Assembly (NCBI RefSeq): GCF_000312525.1
Contig: NZ_HE997452.1
Location: forward strand, 228,519-292,518
Direction: 5' to 3'
Length of the DNA stretch: 64,000 bases
DNA from: Bartonella florencae
GTDB taxonomy: Bacteria; Pseudomonadota; Alphaproteobacteria; Rhizobiales; Rhizobiaceae
Below the pieces are notes generated by a model. It made no database searches. It was not told where the DNA came from and saw only the letters and a list, made by a program, of their open reading frames with translations. Below, in pieces: positions 21,736 to 30,548 of this stretch. The stretch's first letter is position 1. Each line of letters opens with the position of its first letter. The position numbers were made by a program, and so were the translations under genes.

Positions 21736-23130
21736 ATGGCTAGTCTTACCATTCGTAACCTCTCTCCTGAAGTCAAGGAATCTTTACGTATACGCGCCGC
21801 AAAAAATGGCATTTCCATGGAAGAGGAAGCTCGCCGCATTTTAAGCAATCCTACAACTCCAACAATATCTTTTTCTCAAGCAAGTGCCATTGATGTGCAA
21901 TCATTGAAATCAAAGTCTCTGCTTCTCATTATTGGTGGAAGTATTGCAGCTTATAAAGCGCTTGATCTCATTCGTCGTTTACAAGAACGTGGAGCACGCT
22001 TAAACATTATTATGACAAAAGCAGCGCAAAAATTTATCACATCTTTAGCAGCTGAAGCTCTCAGCGGTCATACTGTATATAGTGATTTATTTTCACGCGA
22101 AGAAGAACATGATATCGGACATATTCGCCTAGCACGTGATGCTGATCTCATCATTTTAGCGCCCGCCACAGCCAATCGTATTGCCAAAATAGCCAATGGC
22201 ATAGGAGATGATTTAGCTGATTGCGTACTTTTAGCAGCACGCTGTCCGCTCTTAATTGCACCAGCTATGAATCCAGCGATGTGGACACATCCGGCAACTC
22301 TTCGCAATGTTGCAACATTGCGTGCAGATGGCATTCATATCATCGGACCAGAAATTGGTAAAATGGCTGAACGCAATGAAACGGGTTGTGGACGTATGAG
22401 TGAACCCTTAACCATTGTCGCTGCAGTAGAGGCTCTTTTAGGCGTACATGAACAACCACTTTCTGGACGCCATTTTATTGTGACTTCTGGCCCTACCCAT
22501 GAACCAATAGATCCCGTACGTTATCTTGCTAATCGCTCTTCAGGCAAACAAGGACATGCTATTGCAACAGCGCTTGCACATTTAGGAGCAAAGGTCACAC
22601 TTATTTGTGGACCTGTTCATCTTGCTAACCCGCCAACTGTGAAAACCATTCATGTTGAAACAGCACAACAGATGTTACAAGCCGTTCAAACCGAATTGCC
22701 TGCTGATGGTGCCATTTTTGTTGCCGCCGTTTGCGATTGGCGTAGCAAAACACAATCTCTACATAAAATAAAAAAGACTGCTCATAAAATACCACCCTCT
22801 TTGCCTATGGTTGAAAATCCTGACATTTTAGCAACAATTGGACATGCTGAAAACCGCCCACCTTTGGTAATTGGATTTGCTGCTGAAACTTCTGACCTCA
22901 TTGTCAATGCGCAAAAAAAATGTCTCGAAAAAGGTGCTGATTTCATTCTTGCAAATGATATTTCCCATGCTGATGGCACGAGTGTCATGGGTTCTGATAC
23001 AAATCAAGTTTATCTCGTTAGTAAAGAAAATATTGAACAATGGCCGCATATGAGCAAACAGCAAGTAGCAGAAAAATTAACAAAGGTTATTGTGTCATTT
23101 TTCAAGTCTCATCACCTTACCCATAAATGA
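21736..23130 (+). CDS. coaBC: CoaBC (Dfp) with an N-terminal FitA-like ribbon-helix-helix domain
   Basis: A 464-residue fusion. Residues 1-40 (SLTIRNLSPEVKESLRIRAA, then NGISMEEEARRIL) match an Arc/FitA-type ribbon-helix-helix DNA-binding domain of the kind found in antitoxins. After a linker, from about residue 58, comes CoaC, the flavin-dependent phosphopantothenoylcysteine decarboxylase, with GGSIAAYKALDLIRRL, the APAMNPAMW motif and a Cys in NETGCGRMSEP. CoaB, the phosphopantothenoylcysteine synthetase, follows from about 245 with VTSGPTHEPIDPVRYLANRSSGKQG. Together they make 4'-phosphopantetheine for coenzyme A. The ATG has GGAGG 7 nt upstream and no stop separates the domains, so the N-terminal extension is real in this sequence. 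It follows ubiB by 69 bp. Confidence 0.93.
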   Translation: MASLTIRNLSPEVKESLRIRAAKNGISMEEEARRILSNPTTPTISFSQASAIDVQSLKSKSLLLIIGGSIAAYKALDLIRRLQERGARLNIIMTKAAQKFITSLAAEALSGHTVYSDLFSREEEHDIGHIRLARDADLIILAPATANRIAKIANGIGDDLADCVLLAARCPLLIAPAMNPAMWTHPATLRNVATLRADGIHIIGPEIGKMAERNETGCGRMSEPLTIVAAVEALLGVHEQPLSGRHFIVTSGPTHEPIDPVRYLANRSSGKQGHAIATALAHLGAKVTLICGPVHLANPPTVKTIHVETAQQMLQAVQTELPADGAIFVAAVCDWRSKTQSLHKIKKTAHKIPPSLPMVENPDILATIGHAENRPPLVIGFAAETSDLIVNAQKKCLEKGADFILANDISHADGTSVMGSDTNQVYLVSKENIEQWPHMSKQQVAEKLTKVIVSFFKSHHLTHK

Positions 23131-23755
23131 GGCAAAAGATGCTTTATCTCAAATGAAAATACAAATTTGATTGAGAACTGAGAACTGAGAACTGAGAACT
23201 GAGAACTGAGAACTGAGAACATAAATACTTTAAATGAAATGCAAAACAAAACAAAAATGAAATTTAATTACTAAAATCATATAAAACTATTTGTACATAC
23301 AGATTTCATTGAAATTCCCTTTGTACAAACAGTAACCTTTTCTCTAAAAGAAATAAAATTCTTACATATCTCAGTTTATTTGAAAGAGAATTGGTAGTAT
23401 TTATGGTGACTTTTTCACGCTATTCATACTATGAGCTCTACAGAAAACGTAAATATTCTACAATATTTTCCCTTCTCCTCACTCTAAAAAACGAAGATTT
23501 TTCATTCTACCAATCTGTAACAAGATTGTTTTTTCAGGTAAATTTTACTTTTTGATCGTTTATGCGATTTACTTCTTAGCTGGCTGATATAAATCCTAAG
23601 CTGAATATTCTGCTCAACCCCGTATTTATACATTTGGGCTGATTTATTCTTGTATCAACAAACTTATAGAATCTATAAAGCTTAAGTACATATGTAAAAC
23701 ATTCTCCAATCTCCCTTTCTTGTTTTTACTTTTTTTTCTTATTTACTTGATTGTT
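23131..23755. other. 625-bp spacer holding a heptanucleotide repeat
   Basis: Apart from the tandem repeat at 23172-23220, no coding frame or structured RNA is recognised. The AT-rich remainder should include the promoter of the EI24 gene. Confidence 0.5.
23172..23220. repeat. tandem repeat, 7 perfect copies of TGAGAAC
   Basis: The 7-bp unit TGAGAAC is repeated seven times without a mismatch over 49 bp, starting 41 bp after the coaBC stop. It is non-coding. Perfect short repeats of this kind change copy number by slipped-strand mispairing and can serve as typing loci. Confidence 0.97.
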
Positions 23756-24475
23756 ATGATTTTTACGGCTGCCTATCGTGCGTTACAACGTCTTCTGACT
23801 CCACAATATCGCATTTTGATATTGAAAGCTTTGGGAATTACCTTTGGTGTGCTCATCATTTTATGGCTATGTGTACGCCAATTTTTTATCTCTTATTTTT
23901 GGCCTTGGGTTGCGCATTTTCTTCCTGTATTACCCAGTTGGACAGGATGGTTAGGACTGGGTATGCTGATCATTTTTAATCTTGGTTTAGCTTTATTGAT
24001 GGCTTTTTTTATTGCCCCAATCACCGCTATGATTGGTGGTTTTTTCATTGATTCTGCTGCTGAAATTATTGAAAAAGAAGATTACCCAAACGAGCCTGTT
24101 GGGCATGCTCTGTCTTTTGGGCGTTCTCTCATTCTCTCCTTTAAATTTGTGCTTTTAAGTCTTCTTGGTAATGGAATTGCTTTGATTTTATTTTTCATAC
24201 CAAGTATTAATTTGATTGCCTTTTATGTTATTAACGGCTTCTTGCTTGGTCGTGAATATTTTGTATTTGCCGCCTATCGCTTTCGACCAGAACAAGAAGC
24301 ACATGCTTTTTTGCGCACGCATTACATAACGGTTTTTGGCGCAGGATTGTTAATCGCGCTTTTTGTTTCGATTCCCATTGTTAATTTAGCAACACCACTT
24401 TTCGCAGCCGCCTTTATGACATATTTACACAAAATGCTTTCTCAAAAACCACCGCACGTACTTGGTGAAAAATAA
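23756..24475 (+). CDS. EI24/CysZ-like inner-membrane protein
   Basis: From the ATG at 23756 the product is 239 residues with about five to six long hydrophobic segments. The first part, AAYRALQRLLTPQYRILILKA, and the later ENPNEPVGHAL-like and YFVFAAYRFRP segments resemble the EI24 domain family (PF07264), which includes the sulfate permease CysZ. It is an integral inner-membrane protein; the substrate is not known for the alphaproteobacterial branch. A TTG at 23720 would add 12 hydrophobic residues and is less likely. It stands alone between two gene-poor stretches. Confidence 0.75.
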   Translation: MIFTAAYRALQRLLTPQYRILILKALGITFGVLIILWLCVRQFFISYFWPWVAHFLPVLPSWTGWLGLGMLIIFNLGLALLMAFFIAPITAMIGGFFIDSAAEIIEKEDYPNEPVGHALSFGRSLILSFKFVLLSLLGNGIALILFFIPSINLIAFYVINGFLLGREYFVFAAYRFRPEQEAHAFLRTHYITVFGAGLLIALFVSIPIVNLATPLFAAAFMTYLHKMLSQKPPHVLGEK

Positions 24476-25033
24476 TAACACTTAGAATAAAACCCAACAA
24501 GATTTATGCATAAAAAACATAGGAAATAAGTTGTATACTTTAAATGATCACTTTTATTCCCTTCATTAAAAAACTCTTGCTCTGGTATTGGTGTTTCGTT
24601 AACATAACGTTATCATATTTGCTCTTGTTACAGAGCATTTTGGCCTTAGTGATATTATAACTATAAGGTCTTTTTGCTTTAAGGGTGCTAGGGCTAATAG
24701 CCCAGTAAATGTTTGTTTTCATCAAAAAGCAAATGTGAAATTTGCCAACCAGTGCAAGGAAGAGAGTTTGATATCAAAGTAAAAAAACAAAGACCATCAA
24801 TTATTAACACATTAAAATTGCTTGAGAGATTTGTTATAAGGAATATTCTTAATGGGAAGCATTGCTGTGACCTTGATAAAAAATCAAAAACAATAGGGTT
24901 GGAGCTATATGTATAGTGCAAAAAGTATTAAATAGACCTATTTATTCAACTGGCAAAGTGAGTCTGATTGTTTAAATTCTCTATTTTTTGAAATCATGTA
25001 AAAAATGTATAATATTAAAGAGAGGTTATCAAG
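24476..25033. other. gene-free stretch upstream of accD
   Basis: A 67-codon plus-strand frame at 24713-24916 beginning with TTG has no recognisable motif and I do not call it a gene. A short hairpin, GGGCT-AAT-AGCCC, lies near 24689-24701. In many Hyphomicrobiales trpFBA lie just upstream of accD; nothing resembling them is left here. GAGAGG at 25020-25025 is the accD ribosome-binding site. Confidence 0.4.
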
Positions 25034-25954
25034 ATGAACTGGATTACAAATTATGTTCGTCCTAAAATTAATTCTATATTGGGACGCCGTGAAATTCCAG
25101 ATAATCTATGGATTAAAGACCCCACCAGTGGTGAAATGGTCTTTCATAAAGACCTAGAAATGAATCAATATGTAATCCCTAGTTCGGGTTATCATATGCG
25201 CATTAGTGCCAAAAATCGTCTCATGCATTTCTTTGATGATGGCATTTATACACCTCTTGAAAATCCAAAAGTTGTAACAGATCCTTTAAAGTTTCGCGAT
25301 GAAAAACGTTATATTGATCGGTTAAAAGATTATCGTTCTAAACTTGGAGTGGATGACAATATTTTAAGCGCACGCGGTACTATTGAAGGCTTACCAATTA
25401 TAGCTATCGTTCAAGATTTTGCTTTTATGGGAGGATCCCTTGGTATGGCTTCAGGAGAAGCTATTATCAAAGCTTTTGATACTGCCATTGCCCAAAAATG
25501 CCCTTTAGTGCTTTTTGCTGCCTCTGGGGGTGCACGCATGCAAGAAGGAACACTCTCATTGATGCAAATGCCTCGTACAACTGTAGCTATTGAAATGCTA
25601 AAAGAAGCAAAACTTCCCTATATTGTGGTTCTTACCAATCCAACCACGGGGGGGGTTACTGCTTCTTATGCCATGCTTGGTGATATTCATATTGCCGAAC
25701 CTGGTGCTATGATTGGTTTTGCGGGACCACGGGTGATTCAACAAACCATACGCGAGACCTTACCAGAAGGTTTTCAAAGTAGTGAATATCTCCTAGAACA
25801 TGGTATGATTGATATGGTCGTATCGCGTCTAAAAATGAAAGAAACTATTGCACGGCTTCTACGCTTGATGATGAAAAAGCCTATGGCTGTTAATCCTTCC
25901 AATCCATCTCCAACAGATTCCCATACACCGTTTTCTAAAACCAAAGCAGCTTAA
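25034..25954 (+). CDS. accD: acetyl-CoA carboxylase carboxyltransferase subunit beta
   Basis: A 306-residue carboxyltransferase beta subunit. The crotonase-like core has [55 protein letters not shown] and [15 protein letters not shown], all standard for AccD. With AccA it moves the carboxyl group from biotin on AccB to acetyl-CoA, giving malonyl-CoA for fatty-acid synthesis. The N-terminal region that normally holds a four-Cys zinc finger ([19 protein letters not shown] and following) contains no Cys at all, as in relatives of this order. folC starts 4 bp after its stop, so both lie in one operon. Confidence 0.96.
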   Translation: MNWITNYVRPKINSILGRREIPDNLWIKDPTSGEMVFHKDLEMNQYVIPSSGYHMRISAKNRLMHFFDDGIYTPLENPKVVTDPLKFRDEKRYIDRLKDYRSKLGVDDNILSARGTIEGLPIIAIVQDFAFMGGSLGMASGEAIIKAFDTAIAQKCPLVLFAASGGARMQEGTLSLMQMPRTTVAIEMLKEAKLPYIVVLTNPTTGGVTASYAMLGDIHIAEPGAMIGFAGPRVIQQTIRETLPEGFQSSEYLLEHGMIDMVVSRLKMKETIARLLRLMMKKPMAVNPSNPSPTDSHTPFSKTKAA

Positions 25955-25958
25955 CTTC

Positions 25959-27277
25959 ATGGAGAAAAGCCAAGTACAAAGGATGATAGATGATTTACTA
26001 AAAAGTTATCCAAAAAAATTTGATCTTTCTTTAGAGCGTATTCTGTATCTTTTAGAGCGTCTTGGTAATCCACATTTAAATCTTGCGCCTGTTATTCACA
26101 TTGCCGGAACAAATGGCAAAGGATCAGCCTCAGCAATTTGTCGTGCTCTTCTGGAAAGTGCCGGCTACTGCGTTCATGTGTATAGTTCACCTCATCTGGT
26201 AAATTGGAATGAACGTTGTCGGCTAGGTCAAAAGGGAGGAGGAAAGCTTGTTACAGAGTGCCAATTGGCGGCAATACTTGATGAAATTATAAAAGTAAAT
26301 CGTCAAAATCCAATTACTGTTTTTGAAATTTTCACAGCAGCCGCTTTTATGCTGTTTAGTACACATCCAGCAGATGTTGTGATTTTAGAAGTTGGGTTGG
26401 GAGGACGCTTTGATGCGACCAACGTGATTAGCAGACCAGCTGTCTCCCTCATTATGCCTATTGATTATGATCATGAAAGCTTTCTTGGCAACACAATTGC
26501 ACAAATCGCTTTTCAAAAAGGGGGAATCATTAAACCAACAGTTCCTGTAGTTATCGGTAAGCAAGATCATGATGAAACCCTTTCTGTTTTAACAACCCTT
26601 GCAGAGAAAAACAAAGCACCATATTCACTCTTTAATCAAGATTATCAAAGCTATACAGAACATGGGCGTATGGTCTTTCAAAACAATCAAGGTCTCATGG
26701 ATCTTCCACTGCCTAACCTTATTGGAACCCATCAAATTGCTAATGCGGGAGCTTCTCTTGAAGCAATCTATCAAGCGGGTTTTCAACTTTCAGAACAAGC
26801 AATAAGCCATGCTTTGCAAAATATTTACTGGCCAGCACGAATGCAACATTTGACCCATGGACATTTGATTGATCAACTGTCTCCTCATATTGATTCATGG
26901 CTCGATGGTGGTCATAATCCTGCTGCTGGAAAAGCGGTTGCTGTAGAACTTACCAAGTGGAGAAAAAAACAAATCGTCCTTTTATTATGATTGCTGCTAT
27001 GCTCAATACCAAAGATGCTGTCGGTTATTTTCGTCCTCTCGCAAATCTTATAGATAAAGTTTACACAATCCCATTAACCGACAACAACGCAGGCATTTAT
27101 CCAACGACTTTAGCTGAATCAGCACGAAAAGTAGGGATTTGTGCCATCTCATGCACGCATCTAAAAGATGCTTTACATAAAATTAATACAAATCATAAAG
27201 AGGCTATCGTTCTTATCGGTGGTTCCCTTTACCTTGCTGGTGATATTTTACGTGACAATAAAACACCACCATGTTAA
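25959..27277 (+). pseudogene. folC: bifunctional folylpolyglutamate/dihydrofolate synthase, one frameshift
   Basis: Two overlapping plus frames, 25959-26990 and about 26957-27277, together encode a full Mur-ligase-like FolC of about 438 residues. The first holds HIAGTNGKGSASAICR (P-loop), SSPHLVNWNER, the FEIFTAAAF segment and LDGGHNPAAGKA. The second holds the C-terminal domain, from FIMIAAMLNTKDA to IVLIGGSLYLAGDIL. The switch is at a run of seven A (26963-26969); one more A would restore the frame. FolC joins glutamate to dihydropteroate and extends folate polyglutamates. Folate is essential unless imported, so an intact gene or a slippage product is plausible. It lies in an operon with accD. 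Confidence 0.85.
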
Positions 27278-27321
27278 AAACTGATTATCTATGGAGCTTT
27301 TGAAAGATAGACCTTTTAATC

Positions 27322-28320
27322 ATGCAACTTGATTGTGCACTTTATCAACATCCTAAACTTATCACTGTTTTTGGTGGCTCTGGTTTTGTAGGGCGACATG
27401 TCGTTGAAACTTTAACCAAGCGCGGGCATCGTGTTCGCATTGCTGTTCGTTGTCCACAAAAAGCTTATTATATGCTCCAAATAGGAGAAGTGGGACAAAC
27501 CCAAATGCTGCAAACCAATATCAAGCATCGTGCCTCTGTTGAGCGTGCCTTGCTTGGAGCAGATGGCGCAGTCTTTCTTCCTGGCAGCTTAGCGCAAGCA
27601 AATCAATCAAACTTTCAAAATACACAAATTGATGGGGCACAAAATGTTGCTGAATTAACAGCTCAAGCTGGTATTCCCCTTCTCTATATGTCAACGCTTG
27701 TCGCCAATAAAGATGCTCCATCTCTTTATGCACGCGTCAAATTTATGAGTGAAGAAATCGTTCAAAATACGCATTCTCAAGCAATTATTATGCGTCCATC
27801 CGTTATCTTTGGACCAGAAGATTGTTTCTTTAACACTTTAGCAAACTTATCGTGTTTTTTACCAATTATGCCCCTTTTTGGAGGAGGACAAAGCAAATTA
27901 CAGCCCGTATATGTCGGTGACATTGCTGAATTTGTCGTACGCGCTTTAGAAGGAAAAGTTGCCTCTGGAAAAAGTTATGATCTTGGTGGCCCTCAGATTA
28001 TTACTTTCCAAAATGTTCTCGAGAATATACTCAAAATCATCCGTCGCAAAAAAACAATTCTATCTATGCCTCTTTCTGTGGGGCTATTGATGGGAGGTTT
28101 TTTGGGAGCTATCGGTAAGTTGCCTTTCTTGCCAACACTGGTAACAAAACATCAGATACACTTCTTACAAGTGGATAATATTGTTTCTCAAGAAGCTCTT
28201 GAAAAAGGCTATACTTTGGAAGGTGCAGGTATTGCCCCCAGAGCAATGGCTGCTCTCTTGCCAAGTTACCTCTGGCGATTTCGTCCACATGGCCAATTTT
28301 CTAAAAATTTGCCAGCCTAG
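27322..28320 (+). CDS. NDUFA9-like complex I-associated NAD(P)-binding protein (extended SDR)
   Basis: A 332-residue atypical short-chain dehydrogenase with the N-terminal dinucleotide motif VFGGSGFVGRHVVETLTKRG near residues 15-34. Later segments are MSTLVANKDAPSLYARVKF, containing a YxxxK-like element, MRPSVIFGPEDCFFN, and GGGQSKLQPVYVGDIAEFV. This is the pattern of the complex I NDUFA9 subunit family, found widely in alphaproteobacteria. The mitochondrial homologue is an accessory subunit that stabilises NADH:quinone oxidoreductase. Bacterial members may associate with complex I or act as separate reductases. It follows folC by 44 bp in the same orientation. Confidence 0.85.
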   Translation: MQLDCALYQHPKLITVFGGSGFVGRHVVETLTKRGHRVRIAVRCPQKAYYMLQIGEVGQTQMLQTNIKHRASVERALLGADGAVFLPGSLAQANQSNFQNTQIDGAQNVAELTAQAGIPLLYMSTLVANKDAPSLYARVKFMSEEIVQNTHSQAIIMRPSVIFGPEDCFFNTLANLSCFLPIMPLFGGGQSKLQPVYVGDIAEFVVRALEGKVASGKSYDLGGPQIITFQNVLENILKIIRRKKTILSMPLSVGLLMGGFLGAIGKLPFLPTLVTKHQIHFLQVDNIVSQEALEKGYTLEGAGIAPRAMAALLPSYLWRFRPHGQFSKNLPA

Positions 28321-29111
28321 CATAAATCCTCTGAAAGATTACTTAATTCTTTGATTTATAACGGTTTTTATCATTAAATCCTTACATTTAAAAGTATAAG
28401 AATTGTTTGATGTTTGTGGAAAAAATAAAATATTCTTATAAACCTTCTTAGTGCAAAAATAGCTATAGTATTTAAAAATAGGGTTTTCTTGTTTTTTCAT
28501 AGGCATAAAGATGCGCCCAATAATCTCACATTATATTACTTATGAGCAAATACTTGAAACTGAAACTCAGAACAAAGTGAAATGTCTTTTTAAACAAGTA
28601 TATGATAAGCTGTACAATGGCGTGCTCTTCCTCGTGAAAGGACATGACCCTATTAAAGAATCTATACAAAAAATGTAAGGTATTCTGTAATTTTCATTCT
28701 TAAAAATAATATTGCTTGAATGGTTTTTAAAGTTGTAAAGCTTAAGTAAAAGAAAATGACAAATCTAGAAATTTGTTTTTATCTTCTTCCAAAATGAAGC
28801 TGTGTTTCTGTTTTACAAATAAACTAAATAGAATGTGTGGAACTCTTATTTCAACCTAGCTGTATATACAAAAACTGAAATGCCTTAAAAACAGCAAATA
28901 TTGGTAAATTATGCTTACTTAAGAAAATTTTTGAACCCGCTGTATTTTGTCAATTACTGTCATTTAATACAGATAAATGCCTATTTTGTGCACAAATTTA
29001 TAGAGGTTTTAAATAAGAATTTTTTCACATAAAGAAATCTTTCTATTGGCTTGCATTTTTTTTAATTTCTCCTACCGTTTTGGGGAAAAATAATTTTAAA
29101 GGAAATAAAAA
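28321..29111. other. spacer upstream of ahcY
   Basis: 791 bp with one small ORF at 28511-28678 and otherwise no recognisable gene. I see no SAM or SAH riboswitch core before ahcY. AAAGGA at 29098-29103 is the ahcY ribosome-binding site. Confidence 0.4.
28511..28678 (+). CDS. possible small hypothetical protein, 55 residues
   Basis: ATG to TAA gives 55 residues with a mixed, protein-like composition (RPIISHYITYEQILETET, then CLFKQVYDKLYNGVLFLVKG) and no membrane segment. No convincing ribosome-binding site precedes it and I recognise no family. It may be a remnant of a longer gene. Confidence 0.25.
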   Translation: MRPIISHYITYEQILETETQNKVKCLFKQVYDKLYNGVLFLVKGHDPIKESIQKM

Positions 29112-30509
29112 ATGGCAACCCCAGATTATGTTGTCAAAGATATTGCACTTGCTCCTTATGGTCGTAAAGAACTCGATATAGCCGAAACAGAAATGCCCGG
29201 TTTAATGGCTTGTCGGAAAGAATTTTCTTCCCATCAACCTTTACGAGGGGCACGAATTTCTGGTTCATTGCATATGACCATACAAACAGCTGTTTTGATT
29301 GAAACACTGAAATCATTGGGCGCTGATGTACGGTGGAGTTCTAGTAATATTTTTTCTACGCAAGACCACGCAGCAGCAGCTGTTGCTGCCACGGGTACTC
29401 CTGTTTTTGCGGTAAAAGGTGAAACATTGCAAGAATATTGGACTTATATAGATGCCATTTTTCAATGGCCTGATGGAAATCTCTCCAATCTTATCTTAGA
29501 TGATGGAGCTGATGCTACAAACTATATTTTGGTGGGATGTCGTGCAGAAGAAAATAACGATATTCTCTCTCATCCTAAAACAGAAGAAGAAGCGTTTTTT
29601 TTCAAACAAATCCAAAAGCGTATAAATAAAACACCGGGCTTTTTCACACGACAGTGCGCCGCAATCAAAGGTGTGAGTGAAGAAACCACAACAGGTGTAC
29701 ACCGTCTTCATCATTTACAAGAGAAAGGTCTTTTGCCTTTTCCTGCTATTAATGTCAATGATAGTGTTACGAAATCGAAATTTGATAATAAATATGGCTG
29801 TAAAGAATCACTCGTAGATGGTATTCGACGTGCAACAGATGTGATGATAGCTGGTAAAACAGCTATTGTCTGTGGCTATGGTGATGTGGGTAAAGGTTCA
29901 GCAGCTTCTCTTTCAGGTGCTGGAGCTCGTGTCAAAGTAACGGAAATTGACCCAATCTGTGCTCTTCAAGCAGCAATGGATGGCTATGAAGTGGTTCATT
30001 TAGATGATGCCGCTTCTAGTGCCGATATTATTATCACAACAACAGGCAATAAAGATATTGTTCGCTTAGACCATATGCGGCAAGTAAAAGATATGTGTAT
30101 CCTTGGAAATATTGGCCATTTTGATAATGAAATCCAAGTCTCAGCTCTTCGAAATTTGCCATGGACAAATATTAAACCACAGGTCGATATGATTACCTTT
30201 CCCGATGGAAAGCGCATTATTCTGCTTTCTGAGGGGCGTTTACTTAACCTTGGTAATGCTACGGGGCATCCCTCTTTTGTTATGTCAGCCTCATTTACCA
30301 ATCAAGTTTTAGCGCAAATTGAACTCTTTACTCGTTCAGAACACTATAAAAATGAAGTGGCTGTTTTGCCCAAACATCTTGATGAAAAAGTTGCACGCCT
30401 TCATCTTGATCGTTTAGGAATAAAGTTAACCATTTTATCAGAAGAACAAGCTGCTTATATTGGAGTTACGCCTCAAGGACCTTATAAACCAAATCATTAT
30501 CGTTATTAA
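29112..30509 (+). CDS. ahcY: adenosylhomocysteinase (S-adenosylhomocysteine hydrolase)
   Basis: A 465-residue protein. [21 protein letters not shown] opens it. The substrate part has [61 protein letters not shown]. The NAD-binding [10 protein letters not shown] lies near residues 255-264, NIGHFDNEI follows, and the C-terminus ends KPNHYRY, the conserved tail that reaches the neighbouring subunit's NAD site. It splits S-adenosylhomocysteine into adenosine and homocysteine and so keeps methyltransferases from product inhibition; the window encodes at least four SAM-dependent enzymes. Its length includes the insertion usual for alphaproteobacteria. divL follows after 39 bp, an arrangement typical of this order. 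Confidence 0.97.
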   Translation: MATPDYVVKDIALAPYGRKELDIAETEMPGLMACRKEFSSHQPLRGARISGSLHMTIQTAVLIETLKSLGADVRWSSSNIFSTQDHAAAAVAATGTPVFAVKGETLQEYWTYIDAIFQWPDGNLSNLILDDGADATNYILVGCRAEENNDILSHPKTEEEAFFFKQIQKRINKTPGFFTRQCAAIKGVSEETTTGVHRLHHLQEKGLLPFPAINVNDSVTKSKFDNKYGCKESLVDGIRRATDVMIAGKTAIVCGYGDVGKGSAASLSGAGARVKVTEIDPICALQAAMDGYEVVHLDDAASSADIIITTTGNKDIVRLDHMRQVKDMCILGNIGHFDNEIQVSALRNLPWTNIKPQVDMITFPDGKRIILLSEGRLLNLGNATGHPSFVMSASFTNQVLAQIELFTRSEHYKNEVAVLPKHLDEKVARLHLDRLGIKLTILSEEQAAYIGVTPQGPYKPNHYRY

Positions 30510-30548
30510 AATGTTTCCTTGGGTTAAAAGAAAAAGGGAAAAGGCGCC

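Noticed and set aside
23172-23220. CRISPR array
   Set aside because: The 7-bp units abut one another with no spacers, and there are no cas genes nearby.
24713-24916. 67-codon ORF before accD
   Set aside because: It has a TTG start with no ribosome-binding site and no similarity that I recognise.
28960-29111. SAM or SAH riboswitch upstream of ahcY
   Set aside because: Such elements are common before methionine-cycle genes, but I find no conserved core or pseudoknot pairing; the stretch is plain AT-rich DNA.
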